DNA of 20,096 bases, taken from DASXBA01 sp046729895. Lineage in GTDB: Bacteria > Actinomycetota > Thermoleophilia > Solirubrobacterales > Thermoleophilaceae. The stretch is taken from positions 1 through 20,096 of the forward strand of contig JBKPHP010000006.1 in NCBI GenBank assembly GCA_046729895.1, read 5' to 3'. Below, one piece after another: positions 6,666 to 14,364 of the stretch. Position numbers and translations under genes: made by a program. Positions within the stretch are counted from its first letter, which is position 1. The number at the start of each line of letters is the position of its first letter. Under the pieces are notes generated by a model. It was not told where the DNA came from and searched no databases. It saw nothing but the letters and a program-made list of their open reading frames with translations.

Positions 6666-7991
6666 CTACCGGTTGCGAGCCTCTCTGACTCGCCGCAGCC
6701 GCTCCTTCAGCTCGCCCTCCTCACCGCGGTCGGACAGCTCCAGGAAGCGCTCGCCGATCGCTTCGGGCGGCATCATCTCCTGCTCGGAGACGCCCTCGGG
6801 GTGCTCGTGCGGGTAGTCGTACCCCTCCCCGCGGCCGAGCGCCCTTGCGCCCGGATAGTGAGCGTCCCGCAGGTACGGCGGGATGTCGGGGGCGCCGTGC
6901 TCGCGCACCCAGGCCCGCGCCCGCCCGATCGCCTCGATGGAGGCGTTCGACTTGGGGGCGAGCGCCAGGTAGATCGCCGCTTGCGACAGGTTGAGGGCGC
7001 ACTCCGGCATGCCCACGTGCTCCACCGCGTGGGCGGCCGCCACGGCCACCTCCAGCGCGCGCGGGTCCGCGTTCCCGATGTCCTCGCTGGCGAGGATCAC
7101 CATCCGGCGGGCGATGAAGCGTGGATCCTCCCCGCCCTCGAGCATCGCCGCCAGGTATAGAAGCGAGGCATCCGGGTCCGAGCCCCGCGTGGACTTGATC
7201 CACGCGGAAATCGTGTCGTAGTGCAGGTCGCCCCCCTTGTCGTAGAGCACCGCCTTGCGCTGCAGGGCGTCCTCGGCCACGCGCACGGTAACGGTGCCCT
7301 CTCCCACGGTGGCGCAGGCCAGCTCGAGCGCCGCCAGTGCGATGCGCGCGTCCCCGCCGGCCCGCGCGGCTAGGAACTCGAGCGCGGCCTCCTCCACACG
7401 CGGTGCGTCGGGCACGCCACGCTCGTCACCGAGAGAGCGACGCAAGAGGGCCAATACCTGCTCGTCGCTGAGCGGGCGCAGCTCGTAGATCCTGCAGCGC
7501 GAGAGGAGCGCCGAGTTCACCTCGAAGAAGGGGTTTTCGGTCGTGGCGCCGATCAGCACCACCAGGCCCTCCTCGACCGCCGGGAGGAGGGTGTCCTGCT
7601 GGGCCTTGTTGAAGCGGTGGATCTCGTCCAGGAAGAAGATGGTGGGTTCGCCGCTGGTGCTGCGCCGATGCTGCGCGCGCTCGAGCACGGCCCGCACCTC
7701 CTGACGGCCGGCGCTGACCGCCGAGTCCTCCTCGAACGCGGCCCTCGCGTTCGTGGCGAGCATCCGGGCGAGCGTCGTCTTGCCGCTGCCCGGCGGCCCG
7801 TAAAGGATCATCGAATGCGGACGGCCCTCCTCGATCGCGGTGCGGAGCGCCGAGCCCCGGCCCAGCAGGTGCTCCTGTCCCACGAACTCACCCAGCGACT
7901 GCGGCCGCATGCGCGCCGCGAGCGGCTGGTCCGGCACCGGCACGCCGGTCCGCCCCCGCGGCCCGTCGTCGATCTCGAAGAGGCGCTCCAC
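6666..7991 (-). CDS. rarA: Replication-associated recombination protein A (AAA+ ATPase)
   Basis: This 441-residue AAA+ protein belongs to the RarA/MgsA/Mgs1 (WRNIP1) family, which acts at stalled replication forks with SSB. Visible elements are the N-terminal PLAARMRPQSLGEFVGQEHL segment (23-42), Walker A GPPGSGKT (65-72), Walker B FFLDEIHRFNKAQQD (about 119-133), sensor 1 GATTENP (148-154) and the arginine finger SALLSRC (160-166). The C-terminal half carries the family segments GSDPDASLLYLA, ARRMVILASEDIGNADP and the YPHEHPEG stretch before the end. Length and domain order match the family. It starts 21 bases after the alpha/beta hydrolase stop, so it may share that transcript. Confidence 0.96.
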   Translation of the reverse strand: MERLFEIDDGPRGRTGVPVPDQPLAARMRPQSLGEFVGQEHLLGRGSALRTAIEEGRPHSMILYGPPGSGKTTLARMLATNARAAFEEDSAVSAGRQEVRAVLERAQHRRSTSGEPTIFFLDEIHRFNKAQQDTLLPAVEEGLVVLIGATTENPFFEVNSALLSRCRIYELRPLSDEQVLALLRRSLGDERGVPDAPRVEEAALEFLAARAGGDARIALAALELACATVGEGTVTVRVAEDALQRKAVLYDKGGDLHYDTISAWIKSTRGSDPDASLLYLAAMLEGGEDPRFIARRMVILASEDIGNADPRALEVAVAAAHAVEHVGMPECALNLSQAAIYLALAPKSNASIEAIGRARAWVREHGAPDIPPYLRDAHYPGARALGRGEGYDYPHEHPEGVSEQEMMPPEAIGERFLELSDRGEEGELKERLRRVREARNR

Positions 7992-8012
7992 AGACGAAAT
8001 TCTGGCAGCGGC

Positions 8013-8807
8013 TCAGGCCGTGTCGAGGAACTCGGCCACCTCGCCCGCCGTCTGCTCCGGGGCGTCGTCGAACACGAAGTGGCCGGCGCCCTTCACGATC
8101 GTGAGCTTCGAGCCCGGGATCTCCTTGTGAAAGCGGTGAGCGCTCGGGACGAACGCGAAGGGGTCCGTCTCTCCCCACAGGATTAGCGTCGGGACGCCGA
8201 GCTCGGCCAGCTTCCCGTCGTAGGGCTCGAGCTTCTCGAAGTCAGCGGAGCGCCAGAACTCCAGCTGGCCGCGGCGACGGTCCTCGTCGCCGAAGCACTT
8301 CCAGTACTCGTCGATGGCCTCCTCGTGGAAGCCCGAGCCGCTCTGGCGCAGGATTGCGGCGAGCCCCTCCCGGGTCATGCCGTCCACCATCTCCTCCCCC
8401 GTCCCGGGAGTGCGCGCGGCCTGCGCGACTCCGTGCCAGCGCCCGTCCGGGAAGAAGCCGGTGGCGCTGAGCACCAGCGCGCTCACCTTCTTCGGGTGAT
8501 CGCACGCCCACCAGCAACCGATCAGCCCGCCCCAGTCGTGCATCACGAGGGCCACGCGCTCCAGGCCCAGGTCGCCCCAAAAGCGCTCCACCGACTCGAC
8601 GTGGCGCTCCCACGTATGCGGCGGCTCGCTGTCGGAGTCGCCGAAGCCGAGCAGGTCGGGAGCAATCGAGCGCCAACCCCGCTGGGCCAGGGCGGGTATC
8701 ACGTGGCGCCACATGTAGGAGGACTCGGGATACCCGTGCAAGAGGAGCGCGACCGGTCCGTCGGCCGGGCCTTCCTCGCGGTAGGCCAGGGGCCCGGCTC
8801 GCCTCAT
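8013..8807 (-). CDS. Alpha/beta hydrolase of the haloalkane dehalogenase / epoxide hydrolase type
   Basis: This 264-residue hydrolase has the oxyanion-hole motif HGYPESSYMWR (24-34), the nucleophile elbow MHDWGG with Asp91 (89-94), the likely acid Asp215 in WGETDPF, and the catalytic His243 in GAGHFVFDD. An aspartate nucleophile followed by Trp is shared by haloalkane dehalogenases, fluoroacetate dehalogenases and epoxide hydrolases. The Tyr after HG, rather than Asn, points away from the HLD-II dehalogenases. The substrate remains open. The ATG at 8807 overlaps the TetR stop (ATGA), so it is cotranscribed with that regulator. The frame is open further upstream, but that part reads as low-complexity Arg/Gly/Pro and is antisense to nothing conserved, so I reject the longer form. 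Confidence 0.9.
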   Translation of the reverse strand: MRRAGPLAYREEGPADGPVALLLHGYPESSYMWRHVIPALAQRGWRSIAPDLLGFGDSDSEPPHTWERHVESVERFWGDLGLERVALVMHDWGGLIGCWWACDHPKKVSALVLSATGFFPDGRWHGVAQAARTPGTGEEMVDGMTREGLAAILRQSGSGFHEEAIDEYWKCFGDEDRRRGQLEFWRSADFEKLEPYDGKLAELGVPTLILWGETDPFAFVPSAHRFHKEIPGSKLTIVKGAGHFVFDDAPEQTAGEVAEFLDTA

Positions 8808-9415
8808 CCGGCGGCTACCGCGTCGCCGACTAGGCGCGAGAAGAGCCGCTCGAGCGCAGGGCGCAGCACCTCGCGCTCGAAGCCGGCGTCGGGGAGCGAA
8901 AGCTGGGCCATCACGAAGCCCGACAGCGCGGCCACCACGATCGGCGCGTCCGAGACGGGGTCGTCCGAGCCGGCGGCGCGCAGGCCCAGCTCGGCGAGCC
9001 GGAGGTGGGCGGTATGCCAGCGTTGGACCTCTTCCCGCAGCTTCGGCCTGCGCCCGGCCTCGAGCGCCAGCTCGGCCAGGGCGACGTGGCGGCTGCGGTC
9101 GCGAGCCAGGTCGCCCGCCAGCTCGGCCGCCACCGCGTCGGCCCATTCGCCGATCGAGAGCTCGCGCGGCGCGAGGTCCACGACGAGCCGCTCGAGCCGC
9201 CCGACCTCCTCGCGCGCGGCGAGCCGGAGGGACTCCTCGAGCAGCTCATCGCGCGAGGTGAACCAGTAGGTGGTGGCAGAGAGCGGGAGCCCGGCCACGG
9301 TGGCGACGGCGCGATGGGTCACGGCGTCCGCCCCGTGCTCGCCTATCACCGCGAGCGTCGCGCGAAGGATCGCCTCCCGCCGCGCGGCGCCGCGTGGTAC
9401 ATTCGTTCCACTCAC
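8804..9415 (-). CDS. TetR/AcrR-family transcriptional regulator
   Basis: This 203-residue regulator has an N-terminal helix-turn-helix: REAILRATLAVIGEHGADAV, then THRAVATVAGLPLSATTYWF, then TSRDELLEES (about residues 11-60). A helical ligand-binding domain follows. I set the start at GTG 9415. A -10 motif TACGTT ends seven bases before it, there is no Shine-Dalgarno sequence, and the reading upstream runs into the divergent gene. A leaderless message is therefore likely. Two palindromes overlap its start region, which suggests autoregulation and control of the divergent oxidase gene. It is translationally coupled to the hydrolase downstream, so both probably respond to the same ligand. Confidence 0.9.
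   Translation of the reverse strand: MSGTNVPRGAARREAILRATLAVIGEHGADAVTHRAVATVAGLPLSATTYWFTSRDELLEESLRLAAREEVGRLERLVVDLAPRELSIGEWADAVAAELAGDLARDRSRHVALAELALEAGRRPKLREEVQRWHTAHLRLAELGLRAAGSDDPVSDAPIVVAALSGFVMAQLSLPDAGFEREVLRPALERLFSRLVGDAVAAG
9398..9403 (+). promoter_or_regulatory. Putative -10 box for the R2lox-SCP2 gene
   Basis: TACATT (TANNNT) lies inside the left operator. It would place the transcript start near 9410 with a leader of about 20 bases that lacks a ribosome site. This mirrors the opposite promoter. Confidence 0.35.
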
Positions 9416-9422
9416 GGGTACA

Positions 9423-9428
9423 AACGTA
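9423..9428 (-). promoter_or_regulatory. Putative -10 box for a leaderless TetR transcript
   Basis: TACGTT (TANNNT) on the minus strand lies inside the right operator. Seven bases separate it from GTG 9415, the spacing expected when transcription starts at the start codon. No clear -35 is visible. Confidence 0.45.
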
Positions 9429-9430
9429 CC

Positions 9431-10693
9431 ATGGCCGTCGCAGCCCGAGGAATCGACTACACCGACCTCTACGCCCGTTGGGAGCGCGCCAACTGGCGCG
9501 CGACGGAGATCGACTTCACGGAGGATGCGCGGCAATGGGCCGAGGACTTCTCACACCTCGAGCACAGGGCGGCGCTCTGGAACTACTCGATGTTCTTCTG
9601 GGGCGAGGACGCCGTCACCGACGGCCTCTCCCCCTACATCGACGCCGCTCCGCGTGAGGAGCAGAAGTACTTTCTCGCCACCCAGCAGGTCGACGAGGCG
9701 CGCCATGCGGTCTTCTTCAGTCGGTTCATGCACGAGGTGTGCGGGATCGACGGCGCGGGCATCGGTGGGCGGCTCGAGGCGATCCAGCCCGAGCTGAGCT
9801 GGGGCTTTCGCCAGGTCTTCGGACGCCTCGAGCGGATGGCCGACGAGCTGCGGGCGGATCCGTCGCCGCCGAACCTGGCCGCGGCGATCACGCTGTACCA
9901 CGTCGTCGTCGAGGCCACGCTCGCGCAGCCGGGCCAGCACTTCATCAGCAGCTACCTGACCGAGAGCGATCGGCTTCCTGGCTTTCGCGCCGGGATGGAG
10001 AAGGTCTCGGCCGATGAGCAGCGCCACATCGGCTTCGGTGTCAAGTTGCTCTCGGAGCTCGCCGAGCAGGATCCGGAGTGCCGCTATGCGGTCGCGGACC
10101 TGCTGCGCGAGGTGATCCCCTGGACCGCCTCCGTGCTGGTCCCGCCCGGCTGGGACGAGCGCTACGTGGAGTGCTTCGGCTTCACGCTGGAGGACCTCGG
10201 CGAGGAGGGGGCGTCGTCGCTCGAGACGAAGATGCGAAGCGCCGGCCTACCGGTCGAGGAGCTGCCGGGACCGCCCGTCTTCCCGGTTCCCGGCACGCCG
10301 CGCGAGCGGGCTGTCCGCGGCAAGCGGCTGATCAAGGCCGGCTACCTGGGCGAGAAGCTCGGGCCGCCATCGACCGACCCCGACGACATGGAGGTGCTCT
10401 TCGAGTCCATCGCTGCGGGCTTCGATCCCTCCGCTGCGCCGAACGAGGGTGGCGTGCTGCAGTGGGAGTTCGCCGACGCCGATCCCTGGCACGTCGTGGT
10501 GGCGAACGGCGCCACGCGTCACGTGCGCGGGCGCGCCGACAGCCCCACCGTCACGTTCCGCTCTCGCTTCGAGGACTTCGTGGACGCCGTCACGGGGCGC
10601 CAGGACCCGAGGCGCCTGCTGGCCACCAGAAGGCTGCGCCTGCGCGGCAACTATCTCTGGCTCTGGCGGGCGCGGGACATGTTCCCCCGCTAG
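9431..10693 (+). CDS. R2-like ligand-binding oxidase (diiron or Mn/Fe) fused to a C-terminal SCP2 domain
   Basis: This 420-residue protein has two parts. Residues 1 to about 290 form a ribonucleotide reductase R2-like ferritin fold with the six ligands Glu59, Glu89, His92 (DEARH), Glu161, Glu196 and His199 (DEQRH). The tyrosyl-radical position of class Ia R2, four residues after the first ligand His, is Phe96. Val62 (first Glu +3) and Tyr156 (third Glu -5) fall exactly where R2lox proteins form a Val-Tyr ether cross-link. Residues about 318-420 match the SCP2 sterol-carrier domain: FDPSAAPNEGGVLQWEF, then SPTVTFRSRFEDFVDAVTGR and RRLRLRGN. The role is probably oxidation of a hydrophobic substrate held or delivered by SCP2 (inference). 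ATG 9431 is chosen because the open frame upstream is antisense to the TetR gene. Database labels may call it a ribonucleotide reductase beta subunit, which the missing radical Tyr argues against. Confidence 0.88.
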   Translation: MAVAARGIDYTDLYARWERANWRATEIDFTEDARQWAEDFSHLEHRAALWNYSMFFWGEDAVTDGLSPYIDAAPREEQKYFLATQQVDEARHAVFFSRFMHEVCGIDGAGIGGRLEAIQPELSWGFRQVFGRLERMADELRADPSPPNLAAAITLYHVVVEATLAQPGQHFISSYLTESDRLPGFRAGMEKVSADEQRHIGFGVKLLSELAEQDPECRYAVADLLREVIPWTASVLVPPGWDERYVECFGFTLEDLGEEGASSLETKMRSAGLPVEELPGPPVFPVPGTPRERAVRGKRLIKAGYLGEKLGPPSTDPDDMEVLFESIAAGFDPSAAPNEGGVLQWEFADADPWHVVVANGATRHVRGRADSPTVTFRSRFEDFVDAVTGRQDPRRLLATRRLRLRGNYLWLWRARDMFPR

Positions 10694-10807
10694 GCGTGCG
10701 CCCCGCCGCCCCCGGACGGAGCGAGCCGCGGAATCGATCGTCCAGTCGCCTCGTTCCACGGACCTAGGACGAAATACCCCTGGGAACCCGGACGTCGCCC
10801 GGGCACA

Positions 10808-11173
10808 ATGACCGCAGTCATGACCGAATCGCGGACGGCGAGCCAGCGGATCACCGAGGAGGTCACCTCCTGGCCGGGGGTGGAAGCCGGCCCCGGCCGC
10901 CGGGGCGAGTTCGCCTTCAAGGTCGGCCGGCGGGAGATCGGTCACCTGCACGGCGACCACGCCGCTCACTTCTCCTTTCCAAAAGAGGTGTGGGCCGAGC
11001 TGTTCGAGCAGGGTCGGGTGGTGCACCACCCCGTGTTCCCGGGCAAGACAGGGCCCGCGGCGCGCCGAATAGAGGATGACGCCGACGTCGAGGACGTGAT
11101 CGAGCTTCTGCGCCTGAACTACGAGCGCGTGGTGGCCCGCCACGGCCTGCCGACGGAGCGGTCAGTGCATTAG
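10808..11173 (+). CDS. DUF5519 (luciferase-domain) family protein
   Basis: This 121-residue protein has the family pattern GRREIGHLHGDHAAHFSFP (about residues 40-58), KEVWAELFEQGRVVHHPVFPG, then a C-terminal helix EDVIELLRLNYERV. The family is named after a domain in some luciferase-annotated proteins, but its biochemical role is not established. The conserved histidines (HLHGDH, HHP) could bind a metal, which is a guess. ATG 10808 and ATG 10820 are both possible starts, with no strong ribosome site for either. The stop is 10 bases before the M20 peptidase start, so they are probably one operon. Confidence 0.75.
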   Translation: MTAVMTESRTASQRITEEVTSWPGVEAGPGRRGEFAFKVGRREIGHLHGDHAAHFSFPKEVWAELFEQGRVVHHPVFPGKTGPAARRIEDDADVEDVIELLRLNYERVVARHGLPTERSVH

Positions 11174-11183
11174 CCTCGGCCAT

Positions 11184-12491
11184 GTGCCAGAAGCCGAGGC
11201 GCTCGAGCGCAAAACGACCGAGCTGCTCCAGCGGCTGATCCGCTTCAAGACCGTCAACCCGCCGGGCGACGAGGAGGCCGCGCAGCACTTCCTGCGCGGT
11301 ACTCTCGAGGCGGCCGGCTTCGAGTGCGAGCTGCTGGCGGCGGTGGAGGCTCGGCCCAACCTGATCGCGCGGCTGCCGGGTGGCTCCGTCGGCCCGCGGC
11401 TGTGCCTCTTGGGCCACGTGGACACGGTGCTCGCGGACCCCTCGGACTGGAGCGTCGATCCGTGGTCGGGGGAGCTGCGGGACGGCTGCGTGTGGGGCCG
11501 CGGCGCGCTCGACATGAAGAGCCAGGTGGCGGCAGAGGTGGCGGCGGCGACGCTCCTCGCCGAAGACGGCTGGCGCCCGGAGGCGGGTGAGCTGATGCTG
11601 GTCCTGACGGCCGACGAGGAGGCAGGCGCCAAGCGCGGCGCCAGATGGCTCTGCGCTGAGCACGCAGACAAGGTCCGCTGCGACCTCGTCGTGAACGAGG
11701 GCGCCGGCGAGGTGCTGCCCTTCGAAGGACGGCGCTACTACGGCGTCTGCGTGGCCGAGAAGGGCGTCTTCCGCTTCACGATCGCCACGCGCGGTGTGGC
11801 CGGCCACGCCTCGGTCCCGCGCATCGGGGACAACGCCCTGACGAAGATGGCGCCTTTGCTCGAGGCGATGCGCAACGGGCGCCCGGCACTCGAGCCGTCC
11901 CCGGAGGCGGAGGCCTTGCTGGCGGCGCTGGGACTGGATGGCGGCGACCTCGAGTCCGCCCTGCGGGAGGCGGAGTCGCGCGACCCCCGTGTGGCCGTGT
12001 TGCTCGAGCCGATGCTAGGTGTGACGCTGGCGCCGACGATGATCCACGCCTCCGAGAAGATCAACGTGATCCCCGCCCGCGCCGAGCTCGGCGTGGACTG
12101 CCGCGTGCCGCCAGGGCGAGATGAGGCGCACGCACGGGCCCGCGCGAGGGAGGTGCTCGGGGAAGATGGCTACGAGCTGCGCTTCGAGGAGAGCATCGTG
12201 GGCAACCGATCGCCGATGGAGACGCCGCTGATGGACGCGGTGCGGCGGTTCGTCGAGAGCGAGGACCCGGGCGCGGAGGTCACACCGGTGGTGCTCCCCG
12301 GTTCCTCCGACTCGCACTGGTTCCGCGATGCCTTCCCGGACTGCGTCGCATACGGGTTCTTCCCTCAGCAGGCGATGGACGTGTTCGAGGCCGCGCCCCT
12401 GGCGCACGGGCCGGACGAGCGGGTCCCGGTCGAGGACCTCGGGATGGCTGCGCGCTGCTACACGCGGCTCGTGCAGGAGGTCCTGGCGTGA
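11184..12491 (+). CDS. M20-family metallopeptidase (ArgE/DapE/carboxypeptidase G2 type)
   Basis: This 435-residue dizinc amidohydrolase/peptidase carries the metal site in order: LLGHVDTV (His78, Asp80), GRGALDMKS (the bridging Asp110), TADEEAGA (catalytic Glu145 and ligand Glu146), NEGAG (Glu172) and the C-terminal HGPDERV (His408). The dimerisation lid includes GVAGHASVPRIGDNAL (about 204-219), where the His contacts substrate. The substrate cannot be fixed; candidates are acyl-amino acids or small peptides. The start is GTG 11184; the overlapping ATG at 11182 is in another frame. It overlaps the next gene by GTGA. Confidence 0.92.
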   Translation: MPEAEALERKTTELLQRLIRFKTVNPPGDEEAAQHFLRGTLEAAGFECELLAAVEARPNLIARLPGGSVGPRLCLLGHVDTVLADPSDWSVDPWSGELRDGCVWGRGALDMKSQVAAEVAAATLLAEDGWRPEAGELMLVLTADEEAGAKRGARWLCAEHADKVRCDLVVNEGAGEVLPFEGRRYYGVCVAEKGVFRFTIATRGVAGHASVPRIGDNALTKMAPLLEAMRNGRPALEPSPEAEALLAALGLDGGDLESALREAESRDPRVAVLLEPMLGVTLAPTMIHASEKINVIPARAELGVDCRVPPGRDEAHARARAREVLGEDGYELRFEESIVGNRSPMETPLMDAVRRFVESEDPGAEVTPVVLPGSSDSHWFRDAFPDCVAYGFFPQQAMDVFEAAPLAHGPDERVPVEDLGMAARCYTRLVQEVLA

Positions 12492-13276
12492 CGGACAAGG
12501 ACAAGCTGCGCCTCGGCGGCATGGCGCTGCGGAATGGCCTGCTCGTGCACGGGCCCACTCACTGGGCCGCTGCCGTCCGCACCGACGCCGGCGAGCTCAA
12601 GGTCGCCTCCGGCCCCAAGCCGGATCTGGGCGGTCGCGCTGCCGAGCGGGTGGCGGGGGTCCGAGGTGTGCTGAAGTTGGCGGAGGCGGTGGCCGTCATC
12701 CCGCTGGTCAAGCGAGCCCTCCCCGAGGCCAAGCTCCCCATGCAGGACCGACGCACGCTCGGCGCCATGGGGGTGGCTGCATTCGGCGGTCACGCGATCC
12801 GGTCCTCGGGCGCCCGCACGCTGGGGCGCGAGGCGGTCGTGGCCATGCTCAGCCTCGTCCCGGCGCTCATGGCGCTGCGCGGCGGCGATCTCGCCGCCTA
12901 CCACGGCGTGGAGCACAAGGCGATAGCCGGCTACGAGGAGGACGCCGACGCGTCGGAGGCCGACAAGGAGCACGAGCGCTGCGGGTCGCACCTGGTCGCG
13001 CCAATGCTCACGGCCGCCACCGTCGGCAATGTGGCGGCCCGCAGGGCGGGGCTGCGCGGTCCGGCTGCCGAGGCCGCCGTGGGGCTGGGCAGCGCGGCAG
13101 TCGCGGTCGAGGTCTTCGCGTGGTCCGAGCGCCACCCGGACACGGCCGTGGCGCGGCTGCTCCGGCGCCCGGGCTTCGAGATCCAGCGGGCAATCGGGAC
13201 GCGCGACCCGACCGCCGAGCAGCTCCAGGTAGGCCGGGCGGCGCTCGCGGAGATCCTCCGCGTCGAGGGCGCCTGA
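12488..13276 (+). CDS. DUF1385 (YqhQ-like) putative membrane protein
   Basis: This 262-residue protein has the family's N-terminal LGGMALRNGLLVHGP segment, where homologues have GGQAVMEGVMMRGP. It also has the central YHGVEHKAIAGYE motif (about residues 138-150) followed by HERCGSHLVAPML (about 162-174). Hydrophobic stretches flank these motifs. The His, Glu and Cys set suggests a metal or active site, but no function is established. Downstream residues about 175-205 are hydrophobic and Ala-rich. It starts at GTG inside the M20 stop and ends overlapping the ATG of the phosphoribosyltransferase, so the three genes are translationally coupled. Confidence 0.85.
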   Translation: MTDKDKLRLGGMALRNGLLVHGPTHWAAAVRTDAGELKVASGPKPDLGGRAAERVAGVRGVLKLAEAVAVIPLVKRALPEAKLPMQDRRTLGAMGVAAFGGHAIRSSGARTLGREAVVAMLSLVPALMALRGGDLAAYHGVEHKAIAGYEEDADASEADKEHERCGSHLVAPMLTAATVGNVAARRAGLRGPAAEAAVGLGSAAVAVEVFAWSERHPDTAVARLLRRPGFEIQRAIGTRDPTAEQLQVGRAALAEILRVEGA

Positions 13277-14364
13277 TGGCTACGACGCGCACCCGACTCG
13301 ATCCGAGCGTCTTCCGGCTGCCCGTGGAGCGGATGCGGGAGGGGTATTACTCGGACGCCTACTTCAACTTCACGAAGCAGCTTCTGGAGGAGCGCGGGCA
13401 CTGCCCGCGCGTGACGATGCAGGTGTTCCAGAAGAAGCATTCGGTGCTGGGGGGCATCGACGAGGCAGTGGCGATCCTCAAGCTCTGCTCCGGCCGCCAC
13501 TCCGATCGCGGCTGGGTGGACGGCTGGCAGGAGCTGGACGTCTACGCCCTGCACGAGGGCGACGAGATCGCGCCCTGGGAATCAGTGATGACCATCGAGG
13601 GGGACTACTCGCTGTTCGCCCACCTCGAGACGGTCTACCTCGGGTGCCTAGCCCGACGGAGCCTCGTGATGCGCAACGTCCGTGAGGTGGTGGAGGCCGC
13701 GGCCGGCAAGCCGATCCTGTTCTTCCCGGCACGCCACGACCACTGGCTCGTTCAGACGGGCGACGGCTGGGCGGCTCACGTGGCGGGCGCGATCGGCGTA
13801 TCGACCGACGCGCAGGCGTCCTGGTGGGGCGGTCGCGGCGTGGGTACGGTGCCGCACGGCCTGATCGCCGCCTTCGGCGGTGCCACGGTGGCCGCCGCGG
13901 GGGCCTTCGCCGATCGCTTCGCTGATGAGATGAACGTGGTCGTGCTGGTCGACTTCGACAACGACTCCGTGCGCACGTCGCTGGAGGTGGCCGACGCTCT
14001 GGGCGACAAGCTCTGGGGTGTGCGGCTCGACACCTCCGACCGGCTCGTGGACCGTTCGCTGTGGCACGAGATGGGCGAGTTCGAGCCGACCGGGGTGACG
14101 CCCGTGCTCGTTGAACGCGTCCGCGCGGCCCTCGACGAGGCCGGTCACCACGACGTGAAGATCGTGGTCTCGGGCGGCTTCGACGCCGCCAAGATCCGCG
14201 CCTTCGAGGAGGCCGGGGCGCGAGTCGACTCCTATGGCGTCGGCTCGTCGCTGCTGCGCGGGCAGAACGACTTCACCGCCGATGTGGTGCTGGTGGAGGG
14301 ACGCCCCTGCGCTAAGGCCGGTCGCTCCTACAGGCCGAACCCTCGCCTGGAGCGGGTGGAGTAA
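13276..14364 (+). CDS. pncB: Nicotinate phosphoribosyltransferase
   Basis: This 362-residue enzyme joins nicotinate and PRPP to make nicotinate mononucleotide in NAD salvage. Recognisable are the N-terminal RMREGYYSDAYFNFTKQLLEE substrate loop, EGDYSLFAHLETVYLGCLARRS (about residues 108-129), the GTVPHGLIAAFGG segment (190-202), VDFDNDSVRTSLEVA (226-240) and VSGGFDAAKI near the phosphate site. Its closest pattern is the shorter, archaeal-like branch of the family, which overlaps in annotation with quinolinate phosphoribosyltransferase-like proteins. The ATG at 13276 overlaps the preceding TGA. An upstream open frame is only the shadow of the DUF1385 gene. It overlaps the epimerase gene by one base (TAATG). 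Confidence 0.9.
   Translation: MATTRTRLDPSVFRLPVERMREGYYSDAYFNFTKQLLEERGHCPRVTMQVFQKKHSVLGGIDEAVAILKLCSGRHSDRGWVDGWQELDVYALHEGDEIAPWESVMTIEGDYSLFAHLETVYLGCLARRSLVMRNVREVVEAAAGKPILFFPARHDHWLVQTGDGWAAHVAGAIGVSTDAQASWWGGRGVGTVPHGLIAAFGGATVAAAGAFADRFADEMNVVVLVDFDNDSVRTSLEVADALGDKLWGVRLDTSDRLVDRSLWHEMGEFEPTGVTPVLVERVRAALDEAGHHDVKIVVSGGFDAAKIRAFEEAGARVDSYGVGSSLLRGQNDFTADVVLVEGRPCAKAGRSYRPNPRLERVE

Larger units (their letters stand above)
9396..9430. promoter_or_regulatory. Tandem operator palindromes between the TetR gene and the R2lox-SCP2 gene
   Basis: GGTACAAACGTACC (9417..9430) is a hyphenated palindrome with perfect five-base arms. GGTACATTCGTTCC (9396..9409) is a near copy with one arm mismatch. 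Their centres are 21 bases apart, two helical turns, on the same face. Such paired sites suit two TetR dimers. The right site touches the ATG at 9431, and the two sites flank the GTG at 9415. Confidence 0.75.

Noticed and set aside
8808..9146. Upstream extension of the alpha/beta hydrolase on the minus strand
   Set aside because: The extra residues are Arg/Gly/Pro-rich and lie in another frame of the TetR gene; the ATGA overlap at 8807 gives a natural start.
9005..9430. Long N-terminal extension of the R2lox gene on the plus strand (open frame from 9005)
   Set aside because: It is antisense to the TetR gene and reads as low-complexity sequence. The conserved protein begins at ATG 9431, right after the operator.
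9416..9535. Longer TetR form starting at 9535
   Set aside because: It would overlap the divergent oxidase coding region and read through both operators. GTG 9415 has a well-placed -10 motif.
10753..10787. Possible NarL- or DosR-like site (TACCCCT near a CCTAGG core) upstream of the DUF5519 gene
   Set aside because: Only a single heptamer match and a six-base palindrome; no paired site with regular spacing, so chance is likely.
10694..10807. Search for an RNA gene or terminator in the gap after R2lox-SCP2
   Set aside because: No stable hairpin with a T-run and no tRNA-like cloverleaf could be seen; nothing supportable here.
12328..13275. Large open frame on the plus strand leading into the nicotinate phosphoribosyltransferase
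   Set aside because: It is the shifted-frame shadow of the M20 and DUF1385 genes. Conserved sequence begins at ATG 13276.
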